Assembly: GCA_021158645.1 (NCBI GenBank)
Contig: JAGGUH010000080.1
Span: forward strand, 1 to 12,720
Reading direction: 5' to 3'
Length of the DNA stretch: 12,720 bases
Origin: a bacterium
GTDB taxonomy: Bacteria; Patescibacteriota; Minisyncoccia; UBA6257; JAGGUH01
The position numbers and the translations under genes were made by a program. Numbering within the stretch: position 1 is the stretch's first letter; every line of letters starts with the position of its first letter. Below the pieces are notes generated by a model that had not been told where the DNA came from, did no database searches, and was given only the letters and a program-made list of their open reading frames with translations. Shown one piece after another: positions 6,755 to 12,720 of the stretch.

Positions 6755-8572
6755 TTAACGGGAAAGAATTTTTAAAAAAACTTCTGGAGAAATTTTTACT
6801 TTCCCAAATTTTAAAAGTTTCTTTTTTCCCTCTCTTTGTTTTACTAAAAGTTTCTTTTTTCTCGAAAAATCACCTCCATACAAGGGAGCGGTAACATTTT
6901 TTTTCAAAGAAGGTAAAATCTCTTTAGCAACAATTTTTCCGTCTAAAGCACCTTGAATTATTACTGGAAATTGCTCTCTCTCTAAATTTTCTTTCAATTT
7001 TTTCACCAGTTCTTTTGCTTTTTGATATCCCTTATCTTTATGAACCAAAAAAGATAAAGCCGGCTGAAGTTCTTTTGCAACATAAATCTCTAATTTTTTA
7101 AGTTCTGATTCTTTGTATCCTAAAAAATAATAAGAAAAACTTCCAAAACCCATCGTTTTAGATTTCAAAACATCATCAAAATCAACAATAATTTCTGCTA
7201 ATGGCGCTTCAAATTCAATTAAAAAATTATCTTTATCTAAATTTTTGGTATCAAGATATTTTAAACGATACTTTTCTTGCAAAGAAAAAACCTCATTTAA
7301 AAATTTAGCCGGAAGAAACACCTCTAATTTTACATAAGGTTCTAAAATTCTTTTGATTTCTCCCATAGAAGGCATTTTTGAAATATCAGAAATTTCAATT
7401 ATTTCTCCATTTTTTAATTCTATTTGATAAAGAACTGTTGGTAAAGTAACAACGGTTTTAATTTGATATTCTTCTTTAAGACGAGCACAAACAATTTCTA
7501 AATGCAAAAGCCCTAAAAAACCAACCAAAAGTCCTCTTCCCAAAGTAGTGCTTATTTCTTGCCAAAACAAAGAACTATCATTTAAATGAAGTTTTTTAAA
7601 AGAAATAACTAAATTTTCATAATCATCAGGATTTTTAGGATATAAAGCCGCAAAAACAACTGGATTTGGCTTTTTAAAACCAGAGAGAATAAAAAGTTTT
7701 CTTTTATTTTGATAATCAGAAAAACCAACAATCGAATCGCCAATCAAAACTTTTTCCGGCTTTTTAATTCCAGTTGCAATCCAACCAATTTCGCCTGCTT
7801 TTAAACTTTTTTCCTCTACTTTTTGGGGTAAAAAATAGCCCAGTTTCTTGACCTCAAATTTTTCTTTTTGGTGATATAAAAAACAAACATCTTTCCTTCT
7901 AATTTCTCCTCCAAAAACTCTAATATGAACCACAACTCCTAAATGAGAGTCGTACTCGCTATCAAAAATTAAAGCCGATAAACCTTCTGCTTCTTTTGGT
8001 GGCGAAGGAATCTCTTCGATAATCCTTTTTAAAAGTCCTTTTACTCCAAAACCAGTTTTTGACGAAATCAAAGAAACTTTACTTGAAGAAACTCCAACTA
8101 AATCAGCCAAACCTTTTCTTTTCTCCTCCAAATCTTCAACGCTAAGATCGACTTTGTTTAAAACCGGAATTATTTTTAACTTTTCTTTTTTTGCAATCAA
8201 AAAATTTGATAAAGTTTGGGCTTGAATCCCCTTTTTGACATCCACTAAAAGAATGGCTCCTTCAACTGCTTTCATTGCTCGAGAAACTTCATAAGAAAAA
8301 TCAACATGTCCCGGAGTATCAACCAAATTAAAAACAAAATGAGAGTCAAAAGTTTTAGGAACTTCCAAATTTAGCGATTTTAAATCAAATTCCATTCTTG
8401 CCGGTTGAAGTTTAATCGTAATTCCCTTTTCTCTTTCAAGTTTCATCATATCCAAAAATTGCTCCCTCATTTTTTCTTTGGGAATTGTTTTTGTAATTTC
8501 CAAAAAGCGATCGGCTAAAGTCGATTTTCCGTGATCAATATGAGAAATTATACAAAAATTTCTTATCTCCAT
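6755..8572 (-). CDS. lepA: Elongation factor 4 (LepA)
   Basis: Ribosome-associated translational GTPase, 605 residues, the usual full length. G1 is SHIDHGKST (10-18), switch I contains REKGITIKLQ (47-56), G3 is DTPGH (85-89), G4 is NKVD (139-142) and G5 lies at ISSKTG (169-174). Domains II, III and V follow. The LepA-specific C-terminal domain is complete, with QGALDGKIVAKE, the YGGD element, a Lys-rich REGKKK stretch and the ending typical of the family. The ATG follows the galT stop codon with no intervening base (TAAATG), so its translation is probably coupled to galT. TAA stop. Nothing is missing compared with the family. Confidence 0.96.
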   Translation of the reverse strand: MEIRNFCIISHIDHGKSTLADRFLEITKTIPKEKMREQFLDMMKLEREKGITIKLQPARMEFDLKSLNLEVPKTFDSHFVFNLVDTPGHVDFSYEVSRAMKAVEGAILLVDVKKGIQAQTLSNFLIAKKEKLKIIPVLNKVDLSVEDLEEKRKGLADLVGVSSSKVSLISSKTGFGVKGLLKRIIEEIPSPPKEAEGLSALIFDSEYDSHLGVVVHIRVFGGEIRRKDVCFLYHQKEKFEVKKLGYFLPQKVEEKSLKAGEIGWIATGIKKPEKVLIGDSIVGFSDYQNKRKLFILSGFKKPNPVVFAALYPKNPDDYENLVISFKKLHLNDSSLFWQEISTTLGRGLLVGFLGLLHLEIVCARLKEEYQIKTVVTLPTVLYQIELKNGEIIEISDISKMPSMGEIKRILEPYVKLEVFLPAKFLNEVFSLQEKYRLKYLDTKNLDKDNFLIEFEAPLAEIIVDFDDVLKSKTMGFGSFSYYFLGYKESELKKLEIYVAKELQPALSFLVHKDKGYQKAKELVKKLKENLEREQFPVIIQGALDGKIVAKEILPSLKKNVTAPLYGGDFSRKKKLLVKQREGKKKLLKFGKVKISPEVFLKILSR

Positions 8573-9649
8573 TTAAAAACCCAATGTCTTCCTTAAATAT
8601 CTTGCGGCATCTTCTGGTTTAATAGTTGAAATTTGAATCCCAGTACACAATTCGAAACCAGCCCAAATTGATGTTTTAGGATAAATTTCTAAATGCCAAT
8701 GATAATAATCTCTTTTTTTTCCATCACAAGGAGCAGTATGAATAAAAAAATTATAAGAAGGATTGTTTAATGCTTTTTTCAAAGAAAAAAGAGCAACTTT
8801 AAGAACTTCGGCTAAAGATTTAATTTCGTCTTTGGAAATTTCCTCAAAATAACTCTGATGTTTTTTGGGATAAATTCTTAACTCAAAAGCAACCGTAGAA
8901 GCAAAAGGAGTTAAAACAACAAAATTTTCATTCTCGAAAATAATCCTTTCCTTTCCTTTTAAAGATTCTTTAAGCATTTCACAATGAATACATTTTTTAT
9001 ATTTTTTATAAAAATTCTCTGATCCTTTTAGAGAACGATTTAAATCAGGATCAATAACTGGCATCGCAATAATTTGAGAATGAGGATGAAAAATAGTCGC
9101 CCCGGCTTCTTTGCCCCAATTGGTAAAAATTGCCACATAATTTATAAAAGGATATTTTTTCAAATCTAAAAATCTTTCTTTGTAGGTCTCAATAATCCTA
9201 AAAATCTGGTTTTCATCTAAATCCGCAATCTGAAGATGATGATCCTTAAAAATAATCACTTCATGAAATCCAACACCATCAATTTTTTGATAAATTCCCT
9301 TTGTCTCTTTCTCTAAAGTCGTTCGAGGAAATAAAGCCGGATATTTATTGGAAACTGAAATTACTTGCCAATCCTCTGGAATTTTCTCTAAAGGCACCTC
9401 CCAACTACCCTTAATTTTATCTTCTTTAAGATAAACAAAAATTAGTTTTTGTTCTTTTAAAACTTTTAGATTACAAAAAGGACAACTCTTTGAAGAAGAA
9501 ATTTTTTCTATTTTTCTTTTTTCTTTAAATTGATGAGGTCTCTTTGCTCTTCCGGTAGCAATAATTACCCAATCCAAAGAAACCGGATTTTGCCGAAACT
9601 CCGAAGGAATACTCTCTGTATTTTTTTCTTTTTTCATTCTTGATTTCAT
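8573..9649 (-). CDS. galT: Galactose-1-phosphate uridylyltransferase family protein
   Basis: Nucleotidyl transferase of the HIT superfamily, 358 residues. GalT exchanges UMP between UDP-glucose and galactose-1-phosphate in the Leloir pathway. Visible features: FRQNPVSLDWVIIATGRAKRP (split across 18-38), a zinc pair CPFC (56-59), NKYPAL (101-106), the active-site motif HPHSQ (188-192) with nucleophile His190, a second CxxC (CIHC, 220-223), and HWHLEIYP (317-324) in the C-terminal HIT repeat. The HPHSQ form and short length fit the non-enterobacterial branch. A related nucleotide-sugar or ADP-sugar transferase cannot be excluded. An alternative start is Met5. No Shine-Dalgarno is seen. It abuts lepA and heads the conserved block after a repeat-rich spacer. 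Confidence 0.88.
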   Translation of the reverse strand: MKSRMKKEKNTESIPSEFRQNPVSLDWVIIATGRAKRPHQFKEKRKIEKISSSKSCPFCNLKVLKEQKLIFVYLKEDKIKGSWEVPLEKIPEDWQVISVSNKYPALFPRTTLEKETKGIYQKIDGVGFHEVIIFKDHHLQIADLDENQIFRIIETYKERFLDLKKYPFINYVAIFTNWGKEAGATIFHPHSQIIAMPVIDPDLNRSLKGSENFYKKYKKCIHCEMLKESLKGKERIIFENENFVVLTPFASTVAFELRIYPKKHQSYFEEISKDEIKSLAEVLKVALFSLKKALNNPSYNFFIHTAPCDGKKRDYYHWHLEIYPKTSIWAGFELCTGIQISTIKPEDAARYLRKTLGF

Positions 9650-9728
9650 TGATATTTCTAAATTTTAAATTCCAAATAAAAACAATAAACAATTAATAAT
9701 TTAAAAAATTCAAAATTCAAAACAAAAA

Positions 9729-9835
9729 AATCTAAAATCTAAAATCCACATCTAAAAAGTCAAATCTAACTTTTAATGCCAAATGTCAAAATCCAAATGT
9801 CAAATCAAATCCAAAATCCAAATGACAAAAAAATA
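9729..9835. repeat. Dispersed repeat, copy B (inverted relative to copy A)
   Basis: Reverse-complement partner of 3360-3482. It contains the same ordered series of units (AAATCTAAAATCC, ACATCTAAAAAGT, AATGCCAAATG, AAATCCAAAATCCAAATG) ending in AAAAAAATAA. The order and the non-periodic AAAATCCACATCTAAAAAGT segment show common descent rather than chance low complexity. The homology continues toward galT with the shared AAATTCAAAATTCAAAACAA. Confidence 0.75.
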
Positions 9836-9849
9836 AGTTCCAAATTTAA

Positions 9850-9870
9850 GCGCAAAGCGCAAAGCGCAAA
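9850..9870. repeat. 7-bp tandem repeat GCGCAAA, three copies
   Basis: Three perfect tandem copies of GCGCAAA immediately outside copy B. They are locally GC-rich compared with the surroundings, and no function is visible. Confidence 0.7.
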
Positions 9871-9906
9871 TATCTAATATCTAAATATTTAATATTTGTA
9901 AAAATT

Positions 9907-9924
9907 CGTCAAGTTTTGTTGACG
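9907..9924. repeat. Perfect 6-bp hairpin CGTCAA/TTGACG
   Basis: CGTCAA (9907-9912), loop GTTTTG, TTGACG (9919-9924). On the minus strand the stem is followed by AATTTTT, so it could be a weak second terminator below the beta-helix gene. Because the TTGACG arm also resembles a -35 box, it could instead be an operator over a galT promoter. Neither reading is strong. Confidence 0.35.
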
Positions 9925-10052
9925 GTTAGAGAATTTTTTTATCAATATACCAATATAGTAAAACTTCAAAAAAATTTTCCGAATTTTTCCGGAACCACTT
10001 ACAGATAATTTTATAGAGTGTTTTTTCTCAAAAAACTTTCACTTTTTTTACC

Positions 10053-10087
10053 AAAAAAACTGTAAGCAATATTACAAAATTTTACAG
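10053..10087 (-). terminator. Probable weak intrinsic terminator of the beta-helix gene
   Basis: On the minus strand CTGTAA (10087-10082) pairs with TTACAG (10065-10060) and is followed directly by seven T (10059-10053). It lies 26 bases beyond the stop of the upstream gene. The stem is only six pairs and the loop 16 bases, so strength is doubtful; the position and the T run support it. Confidence 0.4.
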
Positions 10088-10113
10088 ATAACAAAATAAT
10101 AATAATTCTTATT

Positions 10114-10659
10114 TTATTTTTGTATCAAAAACTCTTTTTTCTTCAACATTTCCCTTCCTTCTTTGGTCCAATTTCCATTTTTCCAGATTTCGATACTTCC
10201 TCGAACAATAATAGTGCCTTGGTTTTTAGAAGAAAAAGCAGATTTATCAAAAGTTCTTACTTCTCCTTTGATATTTAATTCCCCATCTTCCATTTTTCCT
10301 CCAGTATAATCCCCACAATCTCCTCCAATAATTATTCTTCCACCTCGCATTCTGTTTCCAGCCCAATCTCTACAATTTTCTTCTACATTTATTTCTCCTC
10401 CCTTCATTTTATATCCAGTCCAATTTCTACAACTTCCCTTAACATTTATTTTTCCTCCCTCCATTTCAAATCCAGTACCATCATTGCAATTTCCTTCAAT
10501 AATTATTTTTCCACCTTGCATTTTCTCTCCGGTGTTCAATCCGCAACTACCTTCAATAGTTAAAAGTAGTTTTTTGGGGTTTTGATACCCCAAAAAATTA
10601 AGAAAAACTGGTATTTCTTCCACTTTAAGACAAACTTCAATTGGTTTAATATTTTCCAA
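10114..10659 (-). CDS. GXGXG-type beta-helix protein with a cysteine in every turn
   Basis: 181-residue protein. Residues about 37-130 are five tandem 19-residue repeats of the form G-x-C-x-x-x-T-G-x-x-M-x-G-G-x-I-x-[IV]-x. This matches the right-handed beta-helix 'GXGXG' fold known from the C-terminal part of glutamate synthase (GltB) and from formylmethanofuran dehydrogenase subunit C. It is a stand-alone copy with no partner domains. Cysteines recur at exactly 39, 58, 77, 96 and 115, which would stack along one face. No signal peptide is seen, so it is probably cytoplasmic. The first codon is TTG with AAAGG seven bases before it; no in-frame ATG exists upstream before a TAG. It lies 37 bases after the preceding gene and ends with TAA. 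The fold is fairly sure; the function is unknown. Confidence 0.75.
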   Translation of the reverse strand: MENIKPIEVCLKVEEIPVFLNFLGYQNPKKLLLTIEGSCGLNTGEKMQGGKIIIEGNCNDGTGFEMEGGKINVKGSCRNWTGYKMKGGEINVEENCRDWAGNRMRGGRIIIGGDCGDYTGGKMEDGELNIKGEVRTFDKSAFSSKNQGTIIVRGSIEIWKNGNWTKEGREMLKKKEFLIQK

Positions 10660-10696
10660 TTCAATGCCTTTATTTTCTTGAGATGAAATATGGTTT

Positions 10697-10936
10697 CTAA
10701 TGTTTTTTTTCTAAAAAAGCAGAAAGAAAAAGACCTAAATCATCTCCAAAATATTCCCTCTCTTCAAACCTTTTCCAATCAAATTCTTTTAGAAATTTAT
10801 TAGAGATGTCTTCTAAAAAGACAGGAGGAGTTTCAGGTAAAGAAAGAGAAGAAATAAAAGAAAAAACTTCATCAGCTTCCATTTTCTTAATCTCTTTTTC
10901 GTTTTCCTCCCAAAGTTTTTTCAATTCCTCAACCAA
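10697..10936 (-). CDS. Acidic helical protein, downstream piece of a TAG-split frame
   Basis: 79 codons from a TTG to TAG. The N-terminal half is a charged, coiled-coil-like helix (Glu/Lys-rich, about 1-22), followed by FSFISSL and a C-terminal part rich in Phe, Glu and Asp. No family is recognised. It is in the same frame as the piece at 10973-11191. Between the TAG at 10973-10975 and this TTG the frame is open and continues the same Lys/Glu-rich helix (RKKAEKIETIER). I therefore think this is the C-terminal part of one broken gene, although independent initiation at TTG is possible; no good Shine-Dalgarno precedes it. If its own TAG were read through, a TAA follows eight codons later. Confidence 0.5.
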   Translation of the reverse strand: MVEELKKLWEENEKEIKKMEADEVFSFISSLSLPETPPVFLEDISNKFLKEFDWKRFEEREYFGDDLGLFLSAFLEKKH

Positions 10937-10972
10937 TCTTTCGATTGTTTCAATTTTCTCCGCTTTTTTTCT

Positions 10973-11191
10973 CTATTCCTTCTTTCCAACTTCTTTAATC
11001 TTCTTCTCGCTTGATTTTTCTTTTCTTTCCTTAATAAGGGATTTTAAAAAAGACTCTTCTGGCATAATATAAAAAATAAAAATCCAAGTATGCCATCTAA
11101 TTATTTCAACAATAAAACGGTTAGAATTGGATATAATTGTCTCCTCAACTACTTGACTAATAGTTGAGGAATTTCCAACCTTTATTTTCAT
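10973..11191 (-). CDS. Short reading frame ending in TAG, upstream piece of a split gene
   Basis: 72 codons from ATG (11191-11189) to TAG (10975-10973). The first 42 codons cover a perfect hairpin (11142-11170) and a hydrophobic Trp/Phe/Ile-rich stretch and look less like protein than the rest. The last 30, from an internal ATG at 11065-11063 (MPEESFLKSLIKERKEK onward), are a Lys/Glu-rich helix that continues in frame past the TAG into 10697-10936. Two readings are possible: a leaderless gene starting at 11191, or a structured leader followed by a gene starting at 11065. A promoter at 11200-11228 supports transcription either way. No family is recognised. Confidence 0.4.
   Translation of the reverse strand: MKIKVGNSSTISQVVEETIISNSNRFIVEIIRWHTWIFIFYIMPEESFLKSLIKERKEKSSEKKIKEVGKKE
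11142..11170. repeat. Perfect 10-bp inverted repeat near a transcript start
   Basis: TCCTCAACTA (11142-11151), nine-base spacer, TAGTTGAGGA (11161-11170). It begins about 20 bases downstream of the predicted transcription start of the promoter at 11200-11228, within the first codons of the reading frame. No T run follows on the minus strand, so it is not an obvious terminator. It could be an RNA hairpin controlling translation or a protein-binding operator. Confidence 0.6.
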
Positions 11192-11199
11192 CTAATTGA

Positions 11200-11228
11200 A
11201 TTTTAGATAATTTTTGATAAGAGGTCAA
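11200..11228 (-). promoter_or_regulatory. Sigma-70-type promoter, leaderless
   Basis: On the minus strand the -35 box TTGACC (11228-11223) and the -10 box TAAAAT (11205-11200) are separated by exactly 17 bases. The ATG of the frame at 10973-11191 follows the -10 box after eight bases, so the transcript would start at or next to the start codon. This is the best promoter in the window and explains the absent Shine-Dalgarno there. Confidence 0.6.
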
Positions 11229-11386
11229 ATAATTTGTACCTTTATGCCTTCTATCTTATCATTAGTTTAAAATTGATAGGGTAAAATAATTAGCAATTGC
11301 GATTTGAGTTTTTTCTTTTTAAAAGTTTCTTTCTTTAAAAATTCTTTAAAATGATTTCTTTCTATAGTCAATCATCTATTCCTCTA

Positions 11387-11752
11387 TTAGTAGTTTAGGA
11401 TTTCGTAGCTTATAATCTCGAGACTCCTTGTACAGACCAGAGTGGGACCTCCTTCTATGCCAATAGCACGGATCTTCTTTCCTTGAAGTTCCCATAGTTC
11501 GTTTACCTTTTTGCCTACAATTGAATATCCTGGCCCATCAGATGGTTTTATTACTAATCCTGTCTCAAGGGGCCCCTGTCCAACTACTTTAATTATTCCA
11601 ATCACCTCTATTGTTTTTTGTATTTCCTGATGTGTTTCCTGATGTATTTCCTGCGCCGGCAACTTACTTTTCAAAAAGACCGCAAAAATTATAACTATTA
11701 TCCCAATTATTAGAATTAAACTTAAAATTTTTGATGTTTTGCTTAGTTTCAT
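11387..11752 (-). CDS. Membrane-anchored small protein with an OB-like domain
   Basis: 121-residue protein: a Lys-rich N-terminus, one hydrophobic span (about 8-27), a repetitive Gln/His/Glu linker (34-46), and a C-terminal beta-rich domain (about 47-120). That domain has the alternating pattern IEVIGIIKVV...LVIKP...GKKIRAIGIEGGP, suggestive of a small OB-fold, probably outside the cytoplasmic membrane. The linker is encoded by a 12-bp tandem repeat. The ATG is preceded by AGGAGG at a nine-base distance, one of the few strong Shine-Dalgarno sites in the window, and overlaps the stop of a 24-codon mini-ORF (TAATG). It ends with TAA. No named family is recognised; the OB comparison is by strand pattern only. 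Confidence 0.7.
   Translation of the reverse strand: MKLSKTSKILSLILIIGIIVIIFAVFLKSKLPAQEIHQETHQEIQKTIEVIGIIKVVGQGPLETGLVIKPSDGPGYSIVGKKVNELWELQGKKIRAIGIEGGPTLVCTRSLEIISYEILNY
11621..11653. repeat. 12-bp in-frame tandem repeat
   Basis: Units TATTTCCTGATG, TGTTTCCTGATG and the partial TATTTCCTG, about 2.75 copies. On the minus strand they encode the linker QEIHQETHQEI of the anchored protein. The unit keeps the frame, so length variation would only change linker length. Confidence 0.75.
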
Positions 11753-11826
11753 TAATGTTTTCCTCCTATTAATTTAATTTTTTCTCGCCAATGCCTCTCC
11801 TGCTTTTTCTCTATTAGCATCTTCAT
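11752..11826 (-). CDS. 24-codon basic mini-ORF, possibly a leader peptide
   Basis: ATG at 11826-11824 to TAA at 11754-11752, encoding a basic 24-residue peptide (MKMLIEKKQERHWREKIKLI then GGKH). A GGAGGT Shine-Dalgarno (11837-11832) sits five bases before the ATG. The stop overlaps the next ATG by one base (TAATG), and the next gene's AGGAGG lies inside the mini-ORF, the classic layout for translational coupling. It is too short for family recognition, so it could be a leader peptide, a small protein, or a chance frame under a good ribosome site. Confidence 0.45.
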   Translation of the reverse strand: MKMLIEKKQERHWREKIKLIGGKH

Positions 11827-11846
11827 ACTCTACCTCCCATTACTAT

Positions 11847-11999
11847 CTATCCTGAATTTATTATATCAAGATAAACTTCTTCCTCAATTGCAGATTGGTC
11901 TAAACTATGAATTAGAGTCACTTTTACATTATAGAGAGACTCTTGTCCCTTATTTTCGACCTTTAATTTAAAAGTTTTTGTTAAAATTTCTATTCCCTT
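11847..11999 (-). pseudogene. CARDB/Ig-like domain remnant
   Basis: A 50-codon open stretch between an in-frame TAA (12002-12000) and TAG (11849-11847), with no ATG, GTG or TTG at its head. It reads like a coherent beta-sandwich strand pair: FKLKVENKGQESLYNVKVTL and then EEEVYLDIINSG. This resembles the 'V-x-N-x-G...NV-x-V' pattern of CARDB and similar extracellular domains. It is in a different frame from the interrupted gene upstream. Most likely a gene fragment left by decay or frameshift. The domain assignment is by pattern. Confidence 0.45.
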
Positions 12000-12030
12000 T
12001 TAGCAAGATCCTCTCTTTTTTGAAATTTTA

Positions 12031-12720
12031 TCAGTTTAGTTTTCCAGTTAAATGAAAACTTGAAATTACTAAATCAAAAACATGCATAAAGTAAGATTCT
12101 TTAGGATCATCCTTTCTAAAGGACAGAAGAATCTTGTAAATTTTTTTATCTACTGAAAAATAAACAACTACATTTTTATAAAAAGAATCGGGACCTACTT
12201 CTCAAAGATATACATTCTTGATAGCTTCGATACCATTAACTTGAACGTTTTCCTTAGATAAAATGATAGTGTGTTTCAATTCTTCGGTTATAAATTCCGA
12301 AAGCGATTGCTTCGAAGAAGGAACCAAAGCCACTTTAATAAAAATCTCGGCTCCTCCTGCAGGAAGAATACCTCCATGATAGTATTGATCAGGAGAAACA
12401 TTTGAAATATAAAAAGTGTCCATCTTTTTTCCCAAATTATGGAAATACCAACTTGAGGGATATTCAACAGTATATCTATAAGTCTTACTCTTAAAAACAC
12501 TTTTCTCCTCCAAAAATTGAATTGAATTGCCATTTTTTACAGATTCTTCCATTTTTGGCGGTACACAATAAAATTGTGGTTTATTGCTAATGACTGGTAT
12601 TGATATTCTCTGAGCCTTAAGGCCAAAACAACAATGTTGTCCCGGTTTTATTTCTTGCATCTCTCCAACACAATTGAAAAATAAATGAAAATATAAAAAT
12701 CCGCCGATTAAAACAACTCC
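12031..12720 (-). pseudogene. Anchored PsbP-like protein, broken by an in-frame TGA, 5' end off-window
   Basis: The frame is open from the window edge to TGA at 12204-12202, and continues without a further stop to TGA-TAA at 12033-12028. The visible N-terminus has a hydrophobic span (VVLIGGFLYFHLIF) followed by a cysteine-rich head with CVGE, a CCFGL motif and YCVPPK. An internal ATG lies at 12660, but the span upstream suggests the true start is outside the window. The body (YRYTVEYPSSWYF... SSKQSLSEFI... VNGIEAIKNVYL, then stop, then EVGPDSFYKNVVVYF... IYKILLSF... VFDLVISSFHLT) matches the general pattern of PsbP/Mog1-like extracytoplasmic domains on both sides of the TGA. That continuity argues for a nonsense mutation or sequencing error in one gene. 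If no read-through occurs, the product ends at 12202. Confidence 0.65.

Larger units (their letters stand above)
9650..10113. other. Repeat-bearing spacer upstream of galT
   Basis: Gene-free 464 bases. It contains inverted repeat copy B (9729-9835), a GCGCAAA tandem (9850-9870), a CGTCAA/TTGACG hairpin (9907-9924), two direct copies of TTACAGATAA (9999-10008, 10082-10091) and a probable minus-strand terminator (10053-10087). A minus-strand TTGACG with AATATT 17 bases downstream, between about 9884 and 9912, is a weak candidate galT promoter and would leave a 5' leader of more than 200 bases crossing the repeat. No coding frame looks real here. Confidence 0.6.

Noticed and set aside
10697..10975. 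TAG read as pyrrolysine or another amino acid
   Set aside because: Read-through of the second TAG gives a TAA eight codons later, which is compatible, but two codons are too little evidence and no decoding tRNA can be seen here.
10806..11072. 88-codon plus-strand frame opposite the TAG-split gene
   Set aside because: Ser/Phe-rich complement of a Lys/Glu-rich helix; no start signal, and the promoter evidence is on the minus strand.
12202..12204. TGA recoded as glycine as in some CPR lineages
   Set aside because: The large conserved genes contain no in-frame TGA and use GGN for glycine; the interrupted frame ends at TGA-TAA, so TGA seems to be a stop.
12288..12533. 81-codon minus-strand frame inside the PsbP-like gene
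   Set aside because: Another frame of the same strand with no motif, fully inside a recognisable domain.

Overview
The window is strongly AT-rich and compact. Every convincing gene lies on the minus strand, so transcription runs from high to low coordinates. Most starts lack a visible Shine-Dalgarno sequence, and all eight intact genes I checked end in TAA. Together with one-anchor small proteins of a 'CC-x-GL' type and an RNase HII-MGMT fusion, this suggests a member of the Candidate Phyla Radiation (Patescibacteria/Parcubacteria-like). That placement is inference from style, not from a marker-gene tree.

In transcription order, positions 12720-11387 form an accessory, partly decaying stretch. 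It holds a membrane-anchored PsbP-like protein interrupted by an in-frame TGA (5' end outside the window), a 50-codon CARDB-like remnant, a 24-codon mini-ORF with a strong Shine-Dalgarno, and an anchored OB-like small protein whose start overlaps the mini-ORF stop (TAATG). Positions 11228-10053 look like a small transcription unit. It has a good leaderless-type promoter, a reading frame split by an in-frame TAG, a 181-residue beta-helix protein of the GXGXG type with a cysteine every 19 residues, and a weak terminator.

Positions 9649-3600 carry the conserved block: galT, lepA (directly abutting), an RNase HII fused to an O6-alkylguanine-methyltransferase domain, a small multi-pass membrane protein, and recJ. 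Translation quality (lepA), genome maintenance (rnhB-ogt, recJ) and sugar-nucleotide metabolism (galT) are co-oriented with short gaps. The block is flanked on both sides by spacers (3022-3599 and 9650-10113) that contain homologous repeat sequence in inverted orientation. The left spacer also has a GC-rich palindrome and other small repeats.

Positions 3021-391 encode a large ClpC-like double-AAA+ unfoldase with an added N-terminal four-cysteine zinc module and no recognisable ClpP-docking loop. Positions 1-390 hold no convincing gene.

The items most worth attention are the rnhB-MGMT fusion, the ClpE/ClpC/ClpB-like mosaic unfoldase, the cysteine-ladder beta-helix protein, and the inverted repeat pair framing the conserved block. 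I see no CRISPR array, phage, transposase or rRNA/tRNA gene.
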